Shown here piece by piece: positions 44,537-55,270 of a DNA stretch of 64,000 nt. The DNA comes from Brachionus manjavacas. Its lineage: Eukaryota > Rotifera > Eurotatoria > Ploima > Brachionidae. Each line of letters opens with the position of its first letter. Positions within the stretch are counted from its first letter, which is position 1. The stretch is taken from positions 248,001 to 312,000 of the forward strand of contig JAHQIY010000005.1 of the NCBI GenBank assembly GCA_019054805.1. The letters run 5' to 3'. The notes beneath the pieces are model-generated. The model ran no database searches and was not told where the DNA came from. It worked only from the letters and a program-made list of their open reading frames with translations. The translations under genes and the position numbers were made by a program.

Positions 44537-45567
44537 ATGGTCAATGAGGCAAGTCAAATTCTGAACGACCAACAAACATATCCCAACCACGTATACCCAA
44601 TTAGAAACCAATTATCATACGCTTCTAAAGTGAGACAAGCACCATACGAAGCCCCATCCAAGTCAAACAACAATCGTCTAAATCATCAACCTAATCACAA
44701 CAAGTTAAACTCCCAAAACAATCAATATACAAATATAAATCCACTCAATAATCAGGAACAAACAACAATTAATTACAGACGTCCAAATGCCAACGACTAC
44801 AGCTACCCGAATCTAAATGACTACTATCATCAACACCTACACCCGTATTTTCTGAACTTTCATTACCAACCAAACAATCTAATTCAAATATCGAAAAAAG
44901 ATCAATCTCAACAAATTCATCAAAATCAAGCACACCAACCTGAGCTCCATCAAATCGAGCAATCACAGGATCAACAAGCACAAAATTTTCAAATCGAGGG
45001 TTCTTATATTCTAGACAAGCTATACACATATACATTCGATTTTGGAATTACAGAGATTACGAAACATAACAAACACTATCTTGCTCTACATAATGGGAAA
45101 CCAATTTTGAAATTAGCTCACAGAGATCAAGAAGCTATTTGAAAGAAAACTACAAAATCGACGATACACTCCGAATGGTCCAAAAATCAACTGGTGTAAA
45201 ACTAAAGCTAGTCAAAGGAGTAATGTCCTACACTGATAAATTCAATCAAATAATCAAAGATAGACATATAAAAATTGGATACTCCAGAATAAGAGTAACC
45301 GCATGGAGGTTCAACACAATGCCAGATCAGTGCTTCAAATGTCAAAAGCTGGGTCATGCAGCAGCGAAATGCCAAGAGAAACAGTTCACTTGCTTGAGAT
45401 GCGCAGGAGACTATATCTACAAAGATTGTTCAATCAAAGATCCAAAATTTTTAAAGTGTAAAAACTGCATGGACAACCATACAGCCTGCTCAAAAAATTG
45501 CCTAGTCCTAATCAAAGCAATAGAAACCAAAAATAAAAAGCAAGAAGAGAAAAAAAAAAAAAATTAA
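44537..45567 (+). pseudogene. LINE ORF1 (gag-like, zinc knuckles), frameshifted
   Basis: Two overlapping frames (44537-45142 and 45139-45567) make one ORF1 split by a frameshift near 45139. The first part (201 codons) is Asn/Gln/His-rich. The second carries three zinc knuckles in tandem: CFKCQKLGHAAAKC (intact CCHC), CLRCAGDYIYKDC (the His is replaced by Tyr) and CKNCMDNHTACSKNC. Three such knuckles at the C-terminus are typical of ORF1 proteins of Jockey/I-group LINEs, which coat the element RNA. A short Lys-rich end follows. Confidence 0.8.
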
Positions 45568-45819
45568 TAAAGGCAAAACCACACAAAGAATTGAATCAAC
45601 TTTCAATAAAGATGCTCTATCGCAAACCCAGACTATCAATATTCTTAACCTAACTATTGAACTTTTCAAAAATATCAGAACCCTATGTACCGCTGTTCAC
45701 GAAGATCCAGCTCCTATTCTAAAAATCATAACAGATAATCTTGGTATAAAAACAGCAATCATATTGAGCAATTCATTTTTGCTAACCAAGATGAACAGGA
45801 CCCAATCATGCTTTTCAAT

Positions 45820-48360
45820 CAAATAGATAATGAATATAAACAATCATAAAAAACTCAAATTTCTACACATTAACTGCCAATCGATTTCAAGTTCTTCAAA
45901 AACGATTCAAACCCAAGATTTATCATCAAATTCAATGTGGATTTTATTAGCCTCAACGAGACTTTCTTTAAAGAATCAAGCGATTTTAAAATTGCCAATT
46001 TTTCTAATATTAGATCAGTTCGGCTGAATAAAAAAGGAGGAGGCAACGCTCTAGGGATAAAAAAAATATAATTGGCGAAGAGATACAACTCGATGAATTT
46101 GAGGAAACAGTTGGTTTCAAAATAAAAATAAACCAGAAAGACGAGGTCGCTATCTTTTCGACCTACTCAAGTCCCTCCATAAAACTGAATGAAAAATTCT
46201 TTGAGTTTGTATCAAAAACATTCAAATACTTCCTAATTCTAGGAGACTTAAATGCTAAAAGTTTTGAATGGCTGTGTACAACCGAAAACTCAAAAGGATC
46301 TGTTCTTGAGGCTATTATTGAACGGCAAAATCTAATTATCTTAAATGACAGCACACCAACTTTCAAGAGAAGCAAAAAAATACTAGATCTATTGATTTGC
46401 TCTAATCAATTATTTAAGTTTCCAAGTCTTACCAGATGTGATCAGTGATTACCAGCCTAAAATTAAATTTCTATCTCACCTAGAAGTAGAACAGCGTGAA
46501 TTCAAAATAATTAACTGGAGAAAATTTCAAAGAGATTTTATCCAGAAAATCACAGGATGGAATCAAACAAAGCGATCTAAGCAGTGAATCAGAACTTGAT
46601 CACGAAGTTGCATCAGTAACCCATAATGTTAAGTCAGCACTTACTGAAGCAACTATAAAATTCAAAATAAAAAATGCCCAAAAACAAATGGTTCAAGTCC
46701 CAATTGAAATTTTTAAAAAAAATCAAACAAAAAAGAAAGCTTAGAAAACTTTATAAAAACTCAAACAATCCTGCTCACAAAAACTTTTCAATATTTTTGA
46801 GAGGAAACTAAAGAATGAAATAAGAGTTTATAAATCAACCAAACTTGAAGGCGAACTAATTAAGCTAAAAAATTTCAACCAGTAACAGTCAAAGCACTGG
46901 AAACTATTGAAAAGAATAAGCCGTACAACTGATCAAGTTTCAGAGAAAATCAGATGTCAAGACAACAACATAACGAACGACTGTCAAGAAATTTCAAATC
47001 TATTCGCAGATAATTTAGCCAATATCTTCACCGACAACAGACCACAGTTGGACAACATCAGTAGTACTGAAGACACATCCTTTTATCTACATGAAGATAA
47101 CCATGCAATGAACATATCACGAAAAGAAATGATTAACTCGTTAACTGGCACTAAAACAAAAGCGTCACCAGGCTTCGATGGCATCACTAATAAAGTTCTC
47201 AAAAATCTCCTCTTTAACACATTATGTTCGATCCAGGCAATTTTCAATGCATCTCTCAGACTTGGATACATACCATCAATATGGAAAAAATCAGAAATAG
47301 TAATGATATTGAGAAAGAATAAGCCACCTGACAATTTAACATCATACTTATTTCACTTTTAAACTGCTTAGTGAAGTGGCTCGAAAAAATTATCAATACT
47401 TAAATACAAACTTGGACAGAAAGTGAAAATATTCTTCCGCTAAGTCAATCTGGATTCAGGAGAAACAAAAGTACCCAAGACCACATTCTTAGAATAAATC
47501 AATCAATCGTTGATTGCTTCAATCGAAATGAATTAACTGGAGCTTTTTATTTTGACCTTGAGAACGCCTTTGATAAGACATCCCATCGTGGAATGATAGC
47601 CAAATTAAAAGATCAAAATATCCGCAGTTTTTTGTTAAACTGGATCTGAAATTTCCTAAATGACCGATCATTCCAAGTTTGTCTCAATCAAACCTTATCA
47701 CTTGAGAAGTCAATAACTTGTGGGGTCAATCAAGATAGTTGTCTCTCACCGACCTTGTTTATTCTTTTCTTTAGTGACATTGCCTACAGTTTGCAAAAGG
47801 AAGTAAAAATTGCACTGTTTGCGGACGATGTTTGCATATGAATTACAAGAACCTCTGAAAAAGAAATTGAGCGTCTCCTTCAAGATGCAAAAGAGAAAAT
47901 TGTTGAGTTTTGCAAAAAATGGGGCTTCAAAATAAATAAAACAAAAACATGCCACACTACTTTCACATGAGCCGGTGCGAGAAGCAACTACGAAAGAAAA
48001 TACAAGCTAAATATCAAAATTGAGCAAGAAGAGGTACCATTAGAGCAGAATCCAACCTTTTTGGGCCTCAGACTTGATCCAAAACTTGCCTACACAGCAT
48101 ATCTACATGACATTACAAAGAAACAGACGTCAAAATTAAAATTTAATCCGTAAAATTAAAAGCTTTAAATGGAGTTCATCTCTAAGAATAAATTTAATCC
48201 TCTATAAAACTTTAATCCGCTCATTGTTCGACTACTGTTTCATTATATTAAATTCGGGAACAGAAAAAATAAAGCTTAAACTAATAAAGATGCAAAAATT
48301 TTTTTATAAATTTTTTTCCTATTAAAACAAACAATACTATGCATAAGTACTTAAAATTGT
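45820..48360 (+). pseudogene. LINE ORF2 (endonuclease-RT), decayed
   Basis: The frame starts KLKFLHINCQSI (endonuclease start). It continues in shifted frames through the GDLNAKSFEWLC block near 46240. RT blocks follow: KASPGFDGITNKVLKNLL (47150), SQSGFRRNKSTQDHILRI (47446), FDLENAFDKTSHRGMIAKLK (47550) and FADDVCI (47820), where Phe replaces the usual Tyr of YADD. The tail block PTFLGLRLDPKLAYTAYL is at 48052. At least half a dozen stops or shifts. With ORF1 this gives an almost full-length Jockey/I-like element of about 3.9 kb. Confidence 0.85.
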
Positions 48361-48636
48361 TTAAATAGAAGACAGGTAAAACCAACTTTTCATTAAATTT
48401 ATGAAAACGAGAGCTCAACATGAATAAATCGCGAAAGAAATCACGATTACCTTTCAAAAAGACCAAATGAAACACAAAAATTCAGAAAAGTTTTTGACGA
48501 GCTACAATGATAAATTTAAATTTTTTACTCAAAATCTTCAATGTAACTTAAATTTAAATTATATTTTATTTTTCTATTCAATTTTAAATTGCTTATGAAG
48601 CTGAAATTAATATAAAAATAATAATTAATTGCAAAA

Positions 48637-48750
48637 TATTCCTAACAGGCTGGCTGAAAAGAAGACACTACGCCGTTCGGAGCTGCCAAGAGGAACAATT
48701 CCCTCTAAATTATATATTAAATAATATTTAATTAGAGGGAATAGTATTTT
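48637..48750 (-). repeat. SINE-like core copy plus hairpin
   Basis: The complement of 48637-48702 reads GGCAGCTCCGAACGGCGTAG then TTCTTTTCAGCC, the clearest relative of the 940-1278 core. Directly downstream, ATTCCCTCTAAATTA (48699) and TAATTAGAGGGAAT (48729) form a hairpin. Confidence 0.55.
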
Positions 48751-48779
48751 TTGTATACAGCAAGAGAGATGGATAAATT

Positions 48780-49115
48780 AATATTTTGAATTTAATCAAT
48801 CGCTTCTTGGAATGATTTTTTAGATCTTTTAATGTTTTGGCTGCGAACCAAATACAAATGAAGATTTTGCGGACAGATTTAGCATTCTATGATATGTAAG
48901 TTAATTAATGTTTTAAAAAAGGAATGTCAATTTTAATTGGTAAATAACCACGCCGGTACATGAGAAATTTCAATCAATTATTCAATTAAGCTTTTTACAC
49001 CTAACCCTATTGTGTTTATTACACGTTTTTTGCGCCAAAAAATGCTTTTTTTAGTGCGAAAAAAAATTTAAAAATAAGTTAACAAAAAACGCCAGTTTAT
49101 TTTATTAAAAAAATT
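48780..49115. other. Spacer
   Basis: AT-rich. About 48830-48900 (CGAACCAAATACAAATGAAG) could be another retroelement scrap. It includes the 3' flank of the minus-strand gene that ends at 49117. Confidence 0.35.
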
Positions 49116-49116
49116 T

Positions 49117-50409
49117 TTAGCTTTCCAAAACAAAATGTACACGGTTGCTGTTATTTGAATGGTTATTGTTTGCGTTGGGTGAGAAAAAGGAACTGGACTT
49201 TGAATGTCTGTTATTCAAATCAAACTGAGCTTGGGACGAAGACCAAGGCTTATCGTCCAACAAGTGTGAAATAGTTTTGATGCACTCTTCATTTTCTTCT
49301 GGTTCCTGGCTTTTGCTAGGCTGATGCATCCTAACTTGGCTGTTATTTGGAGACTCTTCCGGAATTGTTTCTCCAATGGTAAATTCAGCTCTTTTGAAAT
49401 CACATTTAACCGGGTTCGATTTGGTCAACAAAGGCTCTGTGTCTTTTGGCTCTTCTTGAAAATTAATATTCTTAGAATAATCTGTTACTGTGATAGCTGG
49501 ATTGTGGTTTTTTTCCTTGAAACTTAGAGAGCTATGAGAACCGACATTGCTCTGAATTGCTGAATGGTTTCCACTATTTTGCTGGGATTTTTTGCTCAAA
49601 TAGTTGTGGAACGATTCGAAGTATTTTCTTCTGGGCTGCTTGATGAAATAATGAGCTATAGTGATAACGACCAAGATGAGACCTAAAAGAACGAGTATAA
49701 AAATGACCATTACCAGCTCGCGATCGATTCCATCGATTCCGTGAGCGTCAGAGTTCAGTGCACTTAGAAAATGGGTCGGTGTGTCTATGTCAACACATAG
49801 CTCGACATCGTGGACCCGTTCGTCTTCGAGCAATGCATGGCTCATTTGGGCACAATCTGTCGAGTTCTCACCAAATTGGGGATTTTTTTTGTAGAATGAA
49901 ACACAGACTATGTAAGGCCTGAGATGAACTCGGTTTATGACCAGAGTATTGACCGGGTCGATTATCTCATTTCTCTTTAGGAAAATGTTCGATTTGCCCA
50001 GCTCTCGGTAGCTGAACATGTAGTATGCGTAGTTGAGGCTGTTCTTAAATTTGGTAATATTGCCAAAGTCTATGTCTACCCTGATGCAGTGTGGCGACTC
50101 GAAAAATTGGTATTTCCAATTTATTTCAACTAGTGAGTCATCTATTAGGCTGAATTTTTCGTTTTGGGCACATTGCTGGTAAAAGATGGCATAGATTTCG
50201 GACAGAGAGGAAACAGATGCGACCTGAATGGAACTCGGCATGATTAGCCGGGTCTCGACGTGTGGGTTGAACACGTCGTAGTAATCGCTGCATGTTGTCT
50301 TGTAATTGGGCTTTGCGTGTTTTAGCTGTTGCTGGTGCTTTTTGCTACTCGAGGACAACACTGAGCCAGTGGACAAAAAATACAACAAAACAACCAAGTT
50401 AGGCCACAT
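49117..50409 (-). CDS. Type I single-pass membrane protein, 430 aa
   Basis: 430 codons, intronless. The N-terminus MWPNLVVLLYFLSTGSVLSS is a signal peptide. The ectodomain (about 25-226) has spaced cysteines and ends in a block VNRVHLRPYIVCVSFYKKNP-like (LVINRVHLRPYIVCVSFYKK), with 'LxPY.VCV' resembling the end of a fibronectin type III domain. One membrane helix follows (about 228-250, VMVIFILVLLGLILVVITIA), then a basic stop-transfer (KQPRRK). The cytoplasmic tail of about 180 residues is Ser/Asn/Glu-rich. Likely a cell-surface adhesion or signalling protein. The ligand and family are not recognised. Codon use is clearly coding-like relative to the flanks. Confidence 0.85.
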   Translation of the reverse strand: MWPNLVVLLYFLSTGSVLSSSSKKHQQQLKHAKPNYKTTCSDYYDVFNPHVETRLIMPSSIQVASVSSLSEIYAIFYQQCAQNEKFSLIDDSLVEINWKYQFFESPHCIRVDIDFGNITKFKNSLNYAYYMFSYRELGKSNIFLKRNEIIDPVNTLVINRVHLRPYIVCVSFYKKNPQFGENSTDCAQMSHALLEDERVHDVELCVDIDTPTHFLSALNSDAHGIDGIDRELVMVIFILVLLGLILVVITIAHYFIKQPRRKYFESFHNYLSKKSQQNSGNHSAIQSNVGSHSSLSFKEKNHNPAITVTDYSKNINFQEEPKDTEPLLTKSNPVKCDFKRAEFTIGETIPEESPNNSQVRMHQPSKSQEPEENEECIKTISHLLDDKPWSSSQAQFDLNNRHSKSSSFFSPNANNNHSNNSNRVHFVLES

Positions 50410-50621
50410 TGTTTATCATGATTTCAAAATTTTATGTTAGTGAAAATGGCAACTTTTTGTTTGTCTTTTTTGTTAGTTTATAAGTGAGTGAGTTCGCTAG
50501 GGTTGAAATTATGAAAAATATTTCAAACCATTGTTTCTATACGAATTTTTTAATCGAATTTATTATGAAAATCAGAGTCTAGAGCCCAAATGAAACATAT
50601 TTAAACCCTATACATGCTTGA

Positions 50622-50880
50622 AAAACAATATTTGATTTATTTCAAAAAGATGTTTTTTTTACGGATCATTAAAATTTAAATTTTTTTTTTTTTTTAAAGC
50701 TTAACAAAAATAAATCGTTTTTTAATCTTTTTATATTCGTTTTTTTAAAAAAAACAATATTTGATTTATTTCAAATAGATGTTTTTTTACGGATCATTAA
50801 AATTTAAATTTTTTTTTTTTTTTAAAGCTTAACAAAAATAAATCGTTTTTTAATCTTTTTATATTCATTTTTTAAAAAAA
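50622..50880 (+). repeat. Tandem duplication, about 129 bp x 2
   Basis: AAAACAATATTTGATTTATT starts at 50622 and 50751. Both copies continue through ACGGATCATTAAAATTTAAA, a poly-T run and AACAAAAATAAATCG, with only a few differences. It lies in the 5' flank of the membrane-protein gene. Confidence 0.9.
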
Positions 50881-51117
50881 ATAGGTACAAAATTTGTCAT
50901 ACTTTTTACAAAATTCACCAGATAAACTTTAAAATGTGCTTTTATCGAGTGCAAAGTGTATGAAAGGTTTTGGCTCAAATTTTTTGGAGATCAAAAAAAA
51001 ATTAATTCGGGTGTCGAAAATATTTATTTAAGCCACGAAATTAAAAATTAGTGTGACAAAAGGTTAATTATCTGACCAAAATAAAAATTTATTTAAAAAC
51101 TTAAAATAAATAAACAA

Positions 51118-51222
51118 TTAAGAAAAAAAATTGTTCTTAGACTTTTTTACTTCCTTGTTTTCAGGGTAAATCTGTATCAGTTTGCTAATCAACGAATGGT
51201 GTTTCGTGAGATTTATTTTCTG
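51118..51222 (-). other. Exon-like segment (34 codons), unrecognised
   Basis: After a CAATTTTTAG acceptor the minus strand reads QKINLTKHHSLISKLIQIYP then ENKEVKKSK and a stop. The sequence before the acceptor (FDDNLVIFYNF) is also open and in frame except for the TAG. It is either a terminal exon or a pseudogene with one stop. Confidence 0.3.
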
Positions 51223-51344
51223 CTAAAAATTGTAGAATATAACCAAGTTGTCATCAAAAGGAAGACATTTATTTATCTATTTTTTCAATTTAAACTTTTA
51301 ATTTAATTTAGAGCTATAATTATTTATTTATTTATTAAAAAATA

Positions 51345-51402
51345 AATTAGGCACATGCCAAAGCGGTTCAGAACGGTAAAAAACCTGCTTTTCAGCCTTC
51401 AT
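51345..51402 (+). repeat. SINE-like core, diverged copy
   Basis: AAATTAGGCACATGCCAAAG then CGGTTCAGAACGGTA and CTGCTTTTCAGCC follow the order of the core seen at 940-1278. Confidence 0.45.
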
Positions 51403-52810
51403 TCAATTTTGTTTTCGATTATTAAAAAAAAATTGAAAAAAAAAAAGTCAAATTCGAATAAAAATTGATCATAAAAATTTATTAATTAAAAATATTTTAT
51501 TTTTTTTAATGTGACATTTTCAGCTATAAGTTATTGGAAAATTAATTTCTTTACACATTTGGTCGTGCAGATATAATTTAAAATTTAAAATTCTCAAAAG
51601 AGGAAAATATATTTTTACGTTTCACAAAATTGAATATAATTTTTATGTTAATGTTAAATTTTTTAAATATTGCCGATTCTTTGTAGTTTTTGGAATTAGA
51701 TAAAAATTATTTAAAATTATTTTTGAATTAAATTTTATTTTAAATTTAATTAATTATTAAATTAATAAATATTTCCAAAAAAATAGGTAATCTCAAAAAA
51801 ATATTTAAAATCAATTTTCACTCAATAAATTATTGAACTTAAATTATTAATGTCGTATTTTTTGCTCTTTTTTAATTAATCATATAATATTAATGTAAAT
51901 TAAGATGAACTTACTGAATAAAACGATTAAATTTACTATATAAAAAAATTATTTACTAGATAAAAAATTTAAAACCTAGATAAAATTATTAACTTTTATA
52001 ATTAATAGACACTTTCAAATAGAAAAAAATTAAAATGCTGGATAATTTTATTTATTTACTAGATAAAATACAAATTTTAAATTAAATATTTATCTGAATT
52101 ATTTATGTTTTTATTTTTATCTTATTAAGGTTTACTTTTAATTTTTTTCATTTATTTTCATACTGAAGTAGCATTAGCTCGGTACAAATAAACAAATAAA
52201 AAAATTGATAAAGTATTTAAAAGTTAAAAAAAGAATTTTCAATTTTTTTTATCAAATTTCCATTAAAAGTTTAATTCATTCTTTTTAACTAAAGCGTTTA
52301 ATATCAAATATGTAAATGCTTGCAATATTAACTTAAAATTATTTTTTTATTTGAAACTGAAAAAAATATTTGAAACATCGCACTTTTTCAATTTTATCTC
52401 AACATTGGGGTTAGGATCAAGATACATCCAATATCCGACTCCACACGCTGTGTAATTGCTATCTAACAATTTCTTCTTTTTTTCCTGAATATATTTAAAC
52501 ATGTCTAACCTCTAGCTATTTCAACTTATCGTTTTTTAATTTTCTTTTCATTAAATAGACTTACTTAGCCTTTTTTTTTTCTTTTTTTTCTTTTTTTATT
52601 TTTTTTATCTTATTTACCTTTTTTTTTATATATTTTTATTCTGAAAGGCCGTTTTTTACCAAAGCTTTACTTTTACTTATTTGAAATGCTTTCACGGTCC
52701 GAAATTTTAAAAAGGATCAGAGATCTACTAAAACTAGGGAGGCAAAAGTTCTCTTATTGTGCTCCCAAAAAAGTATTGATGCTAGATTTACCTCTTAAAT
52801 TTTTATTTAA
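51403..52810. other. AT-rich spacer with repeat scraps
   Basis: 52160-52200 (CTGAAGTAGCATTAGCTCGG then TACAAATAAACAAATAAA) matches the 3' end of the LINE at 58140-59255 and scraps near 28190 and 28250. 52316-52410 is a single arm of the 2403-3491 TIR element (TGAAACATCGCACTTTTTCA). No gene seen. Confidence 0.5.
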
Positions 52811-52813
52811 ATT

Positions 52814-52964
52814 ATACAGTGCTTTATAAAAGGGCCAGAACCGGCTAAACTAGTTGGTTTCTTACCAACTAATATTCACGTTAGATTACGGAAGCTTAGA
52901 AATTAAAAATAATGTAAAATTACCTAGTTTAGCCGGTTCTGGACCTTTTTTAAAAGCACTGTAT
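52814..52964. mobile_element. TA-flanked MITE, about 147 bp
   Basis: CAGTGCTTTATAAAAGGGCC at 52816 and its near complement ending at 52962 (…AAAGCACTG) are inverted ends of about 40 bp, sharing CCAGAACCGGCTAAACTA. Both ends are bordered by TA. CAGTG ends with a TA target are characteristic of Tc1/mariner-type MITEs. Confidence 0.8.
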
Positions 52965-53057
52965 CTAAATGTAAATTTTGAAATTTTTCTCCTTCTTTAT
53001 TGATAGTCTTTTGGCGTTTTTTACACGAATCAGATAAATAAATAAAATGACTATTCA

Positions 53058-53464
53058 CGTTCGATTATGCTGCACTACAAGTTAAAACACGCCTTTTGAC
53101 CATCCACCAAAGTACATCTCGCCCATGCTATAATATTTTTACTTTGATGCCGCAGCAGAACTTGAATTTTATTATTTTTTTAATCGAAAAATATAAAAAA
53201 TGAATTTTTTAATATTTTTTTATTTCTTGATCTCTGGTGCTGCACCAAATGTATAATTCAAAAAATTGTTTTTTATCTTTTACTTTAAAATCGAGTCCTG
53301 GTGACGTATTCAACTTAGGCTTTCAGTGTTCGATGAGAATCTTAACGCGTGATTACGCTTTTAGAGCATGGGCTCAAATTTAACAATATTATAGCATGGG
53401 CGAGATGTACTTTGGTGGATGGTTCAAAGGTGTGTTTAAACTTGTGGTGCAACATAATCGAACG
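53058..53464. mobile_element. Foldback element, about 407 bp
   Basis: Arms of about 81 bp (53058-53138 and 53384-53464) are inverted at about 88% identity, sharing CCATCCACCAAAGTACATCT and CGCCCATGCTATAATATT. The interior is AT-rich and non-coding. A 90-codon plus-strand frame from 53349 is fortuitous. Confidence 0.8.
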
Positions 53465-54290
53465 AGGGAATACAGTAGTATCTTTTAAAATATTTGTTGA
53501 AATCTTTTTTTATTTTAAAAAAATTTTTAATAAAATAATGGTCATTTTTTTGTTTATTTTTATTTTTAAGCTTTTTTTTATTATCGTCCATGTGGTGTTT
53601 ACTGAAGTAAATAATAATTGATCAGTCAATTAAATAATGGCTAAATATCAATGGATAATCAGATATGATTAAAACTTTACACACTTATTATTAAAATAAT
53701 TTTAATTTTTACTTTATCTTTAATATCAAGTTCTTTACAAAAAAAATTTGCTAAAACTTTTTCTTTTTAAGTCACTTGGGGAATATTGCAAAAAACGACG
53801 AATAGACATTGATTTTTAATGATGTTAATATATATGTGATAAAAACTTCAACTTATTTTAATTATGCACCTGAAGATTCTTTCTACCTTTAAAATTTATA
53901 TTTGATATTATGTATCGACAAAAAAAATTTTCATTTGTCTAAATCTTTTACGAAAACAAATTTTTTATAAGACCAATGCTGGCAATATGTTTTTCCTGAT
54001 TTTTAAATTTAAAATTAAAATAAAAGATTATACAACATAAGAGAACGTCTTGTCATTTTGAGAAATTTAAAATGTCTAATAAAAAGACAACAAAATTAAT
54101 AATTAAAAAAAAAGATTTCTTTTAGTAAGCCTTTTTTGAACTAAATTAGATTTAAATTAAAAATTTAATAAAAAATTTATTTCAAAAAATTCAAAAACAA
54201 TTTACAGTTTAATTCAATTTACAATTATTATTTAAATGTATGTTAAATGTTAATTTTCCTAACAAATTAATTAGTATTTTGCTTAGCACC
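53465..54290. other. No gene seen
   Basis: AT-rich. I searched both strands for a third copy of the neighbouring peptide genes (an AAYCTNTACAGCNTNTAYGG-type end) and found none. Confidence 0.5.
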
Positions 54291-54293
54291 AGT

Positions 54294-54567
54294 CTATTTG
54301 CCATAAATGCTGTATAGATTAAATTTTTGGAAATGATAATCATCCACATTTCTTTTTTTCAGCAAAATTTCTTCACTATTTATGAATTCACGCTCGTTCG
54401 AATCTCTCTTATCTTGAAAATTAAAAACATCATAACAATCTTCTGATTTTTTAACAACTGGATCTAAATAAAACTTTTACTTCAAATCTTTTTTTTTTTT
54501 TAAATCTTTTACTTGCTAAGCTGGATAGAGCCAAAAACAAAATAATCCACAAGTAAGAGAGATTCAT
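54294..54567 (-). CDS. Secreted peptide-hormone precursor B (NLYSIY-amide type)
   Basis: Two exons give 74 residues. Exon 1 (54567-54513) encodes the signal peptide MNLSYLWIILFLALSSLA. A 49-nt intron (54512-54464, GTAAAA...TTTAG) interrupts in phase 1, just where signal cleavage is expected. Exon 2 (54463-54294) encodes a spacer with DKR, then LLKKR and a last peptide NVDDYHFQKFNLYSIY followed by GK and a stop. Cleavage after KKR, trimming of Lys and amidation at Gly would give a 16-residue amide. The layout is that of neuropeptide precursors. The same organisation and C-terminal NLYS[IV]Y occur in the neighbour at 54835-55118. The family is not recognised. It could also be a gut or gland peptide. 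Confidence 0.75.
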
Positions 54568-54600
54568 GTTCAAATTTTTCTAATCAAAAAATTACAAGCT

Positions 54601-54609
54601 CTTTTTATA
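54601..54609 (-). promoter_or_regulatory. TATA-like box of precursor B
   Basis: TATAAAAAG on the minus strand, 34-42 bp before the start codon. The spacing implies a very short 5' UTR. Precursor A has a TATAAA at the same distance. Confidence 0.4.
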
Positions 54610-54834
54610 TGGTGTTAAAAACTCGATTAACAAAAAAACTTGTTGCTTTTTTGAAAAACTTAGTGCTTCTTCAAAAATTACACCAAAAGCTAAAAAAGGA
54701 CGAGCCTTAATTTTTAATTTAAAATTCATCAAATTTTAACTTGCTTGAAAAAAATAAAAAATCTCTTTAGAAAAATAGTTTATTAGACATTAATTAAAAT
54801 TCATAAAAAAAAAATTCTTAAACACAACTAAACA

Positions 54835-55118
54835 TTATCCATAAACACTGTACAAATTCAAAAGAGTAATCGTATAAGGATCAATGTATCTTTTTTTAAG
54901 CTTCTTCTTTGGTACTCTCTCGTCCATTTTATTCTTAAACATTTCATCCGCTGGCAAAATTATCCTCTTAGCTAAATATGCTTGTTCATATGAGCCAACT
55001 ATACTTTCTTCTATCAAGGGACCTTATAAATAATTTTTCAAAAATATTCAATCACTTGAATTCTTAAATTACTTGCACAACAAAGAGATAAAAAGAAAAA
55101 AAAGAAAAACATTTTCAT
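54835..55118 (-). CDS. Secreted peptide-hormone precursor A (NLYSVY-amide type)
   Basis: Two exons give 77 residues. Exon 1 (55118-55073) encodes a signal peptide, MKMFFFFFFLSLCCA. A 50-nt intron (55072-55023, GTAATT...TTATAAG) is in phase 1 at the cleavage site, the same position and phase as in precursor B. Exon 2 (55022-54835) carries LAKR, a Lys-rich run, LKKR and the last peptide YIDPYTITLLNLYSVY followed by Gly and a stop. Cleavage after KKR and amidation would give a 16-residue peptide. Aligned with B, residues 2 (I/V), 3 (D), 5 (Y), 10 (L/F), 11-14 (NLYS), 15 (V/I) and 16 (Y) agree. Tandem duplication is the simplest origin. The receptor-like gene just upstream is a natural candidate partner, but that is inference. 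Confidence 0.78.
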
Positions 55119-55149
55119 TTTGATATTTAGTTTGATTAGATCTTAGAAA

Positions 55150-55155
55150 TTTATA
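55150..55155 (-). promoter_or_regulatory. TATA-like box of precursor A
   Basis: TATAAA on the minus strand, 32-37 bp before the start codon. Confidence 0.4.
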
Positions 55156-55270
55156 CTAAAGTGAGAGCTAAAAATATCCGCGAGCATTCCAAATTGATGT
55201 AAGATTTATCTGAATTTTGAATGAGAGTGCTAAAAACTTTATAGCCAAATTTGAAAAGTGTAGAATTTTT

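Noticed and set aside
53349..53621. 90-codon frame near the foldback element
   Set aside because: Half of it is the inverted arm of the foldback and the rest is poly-T translation.
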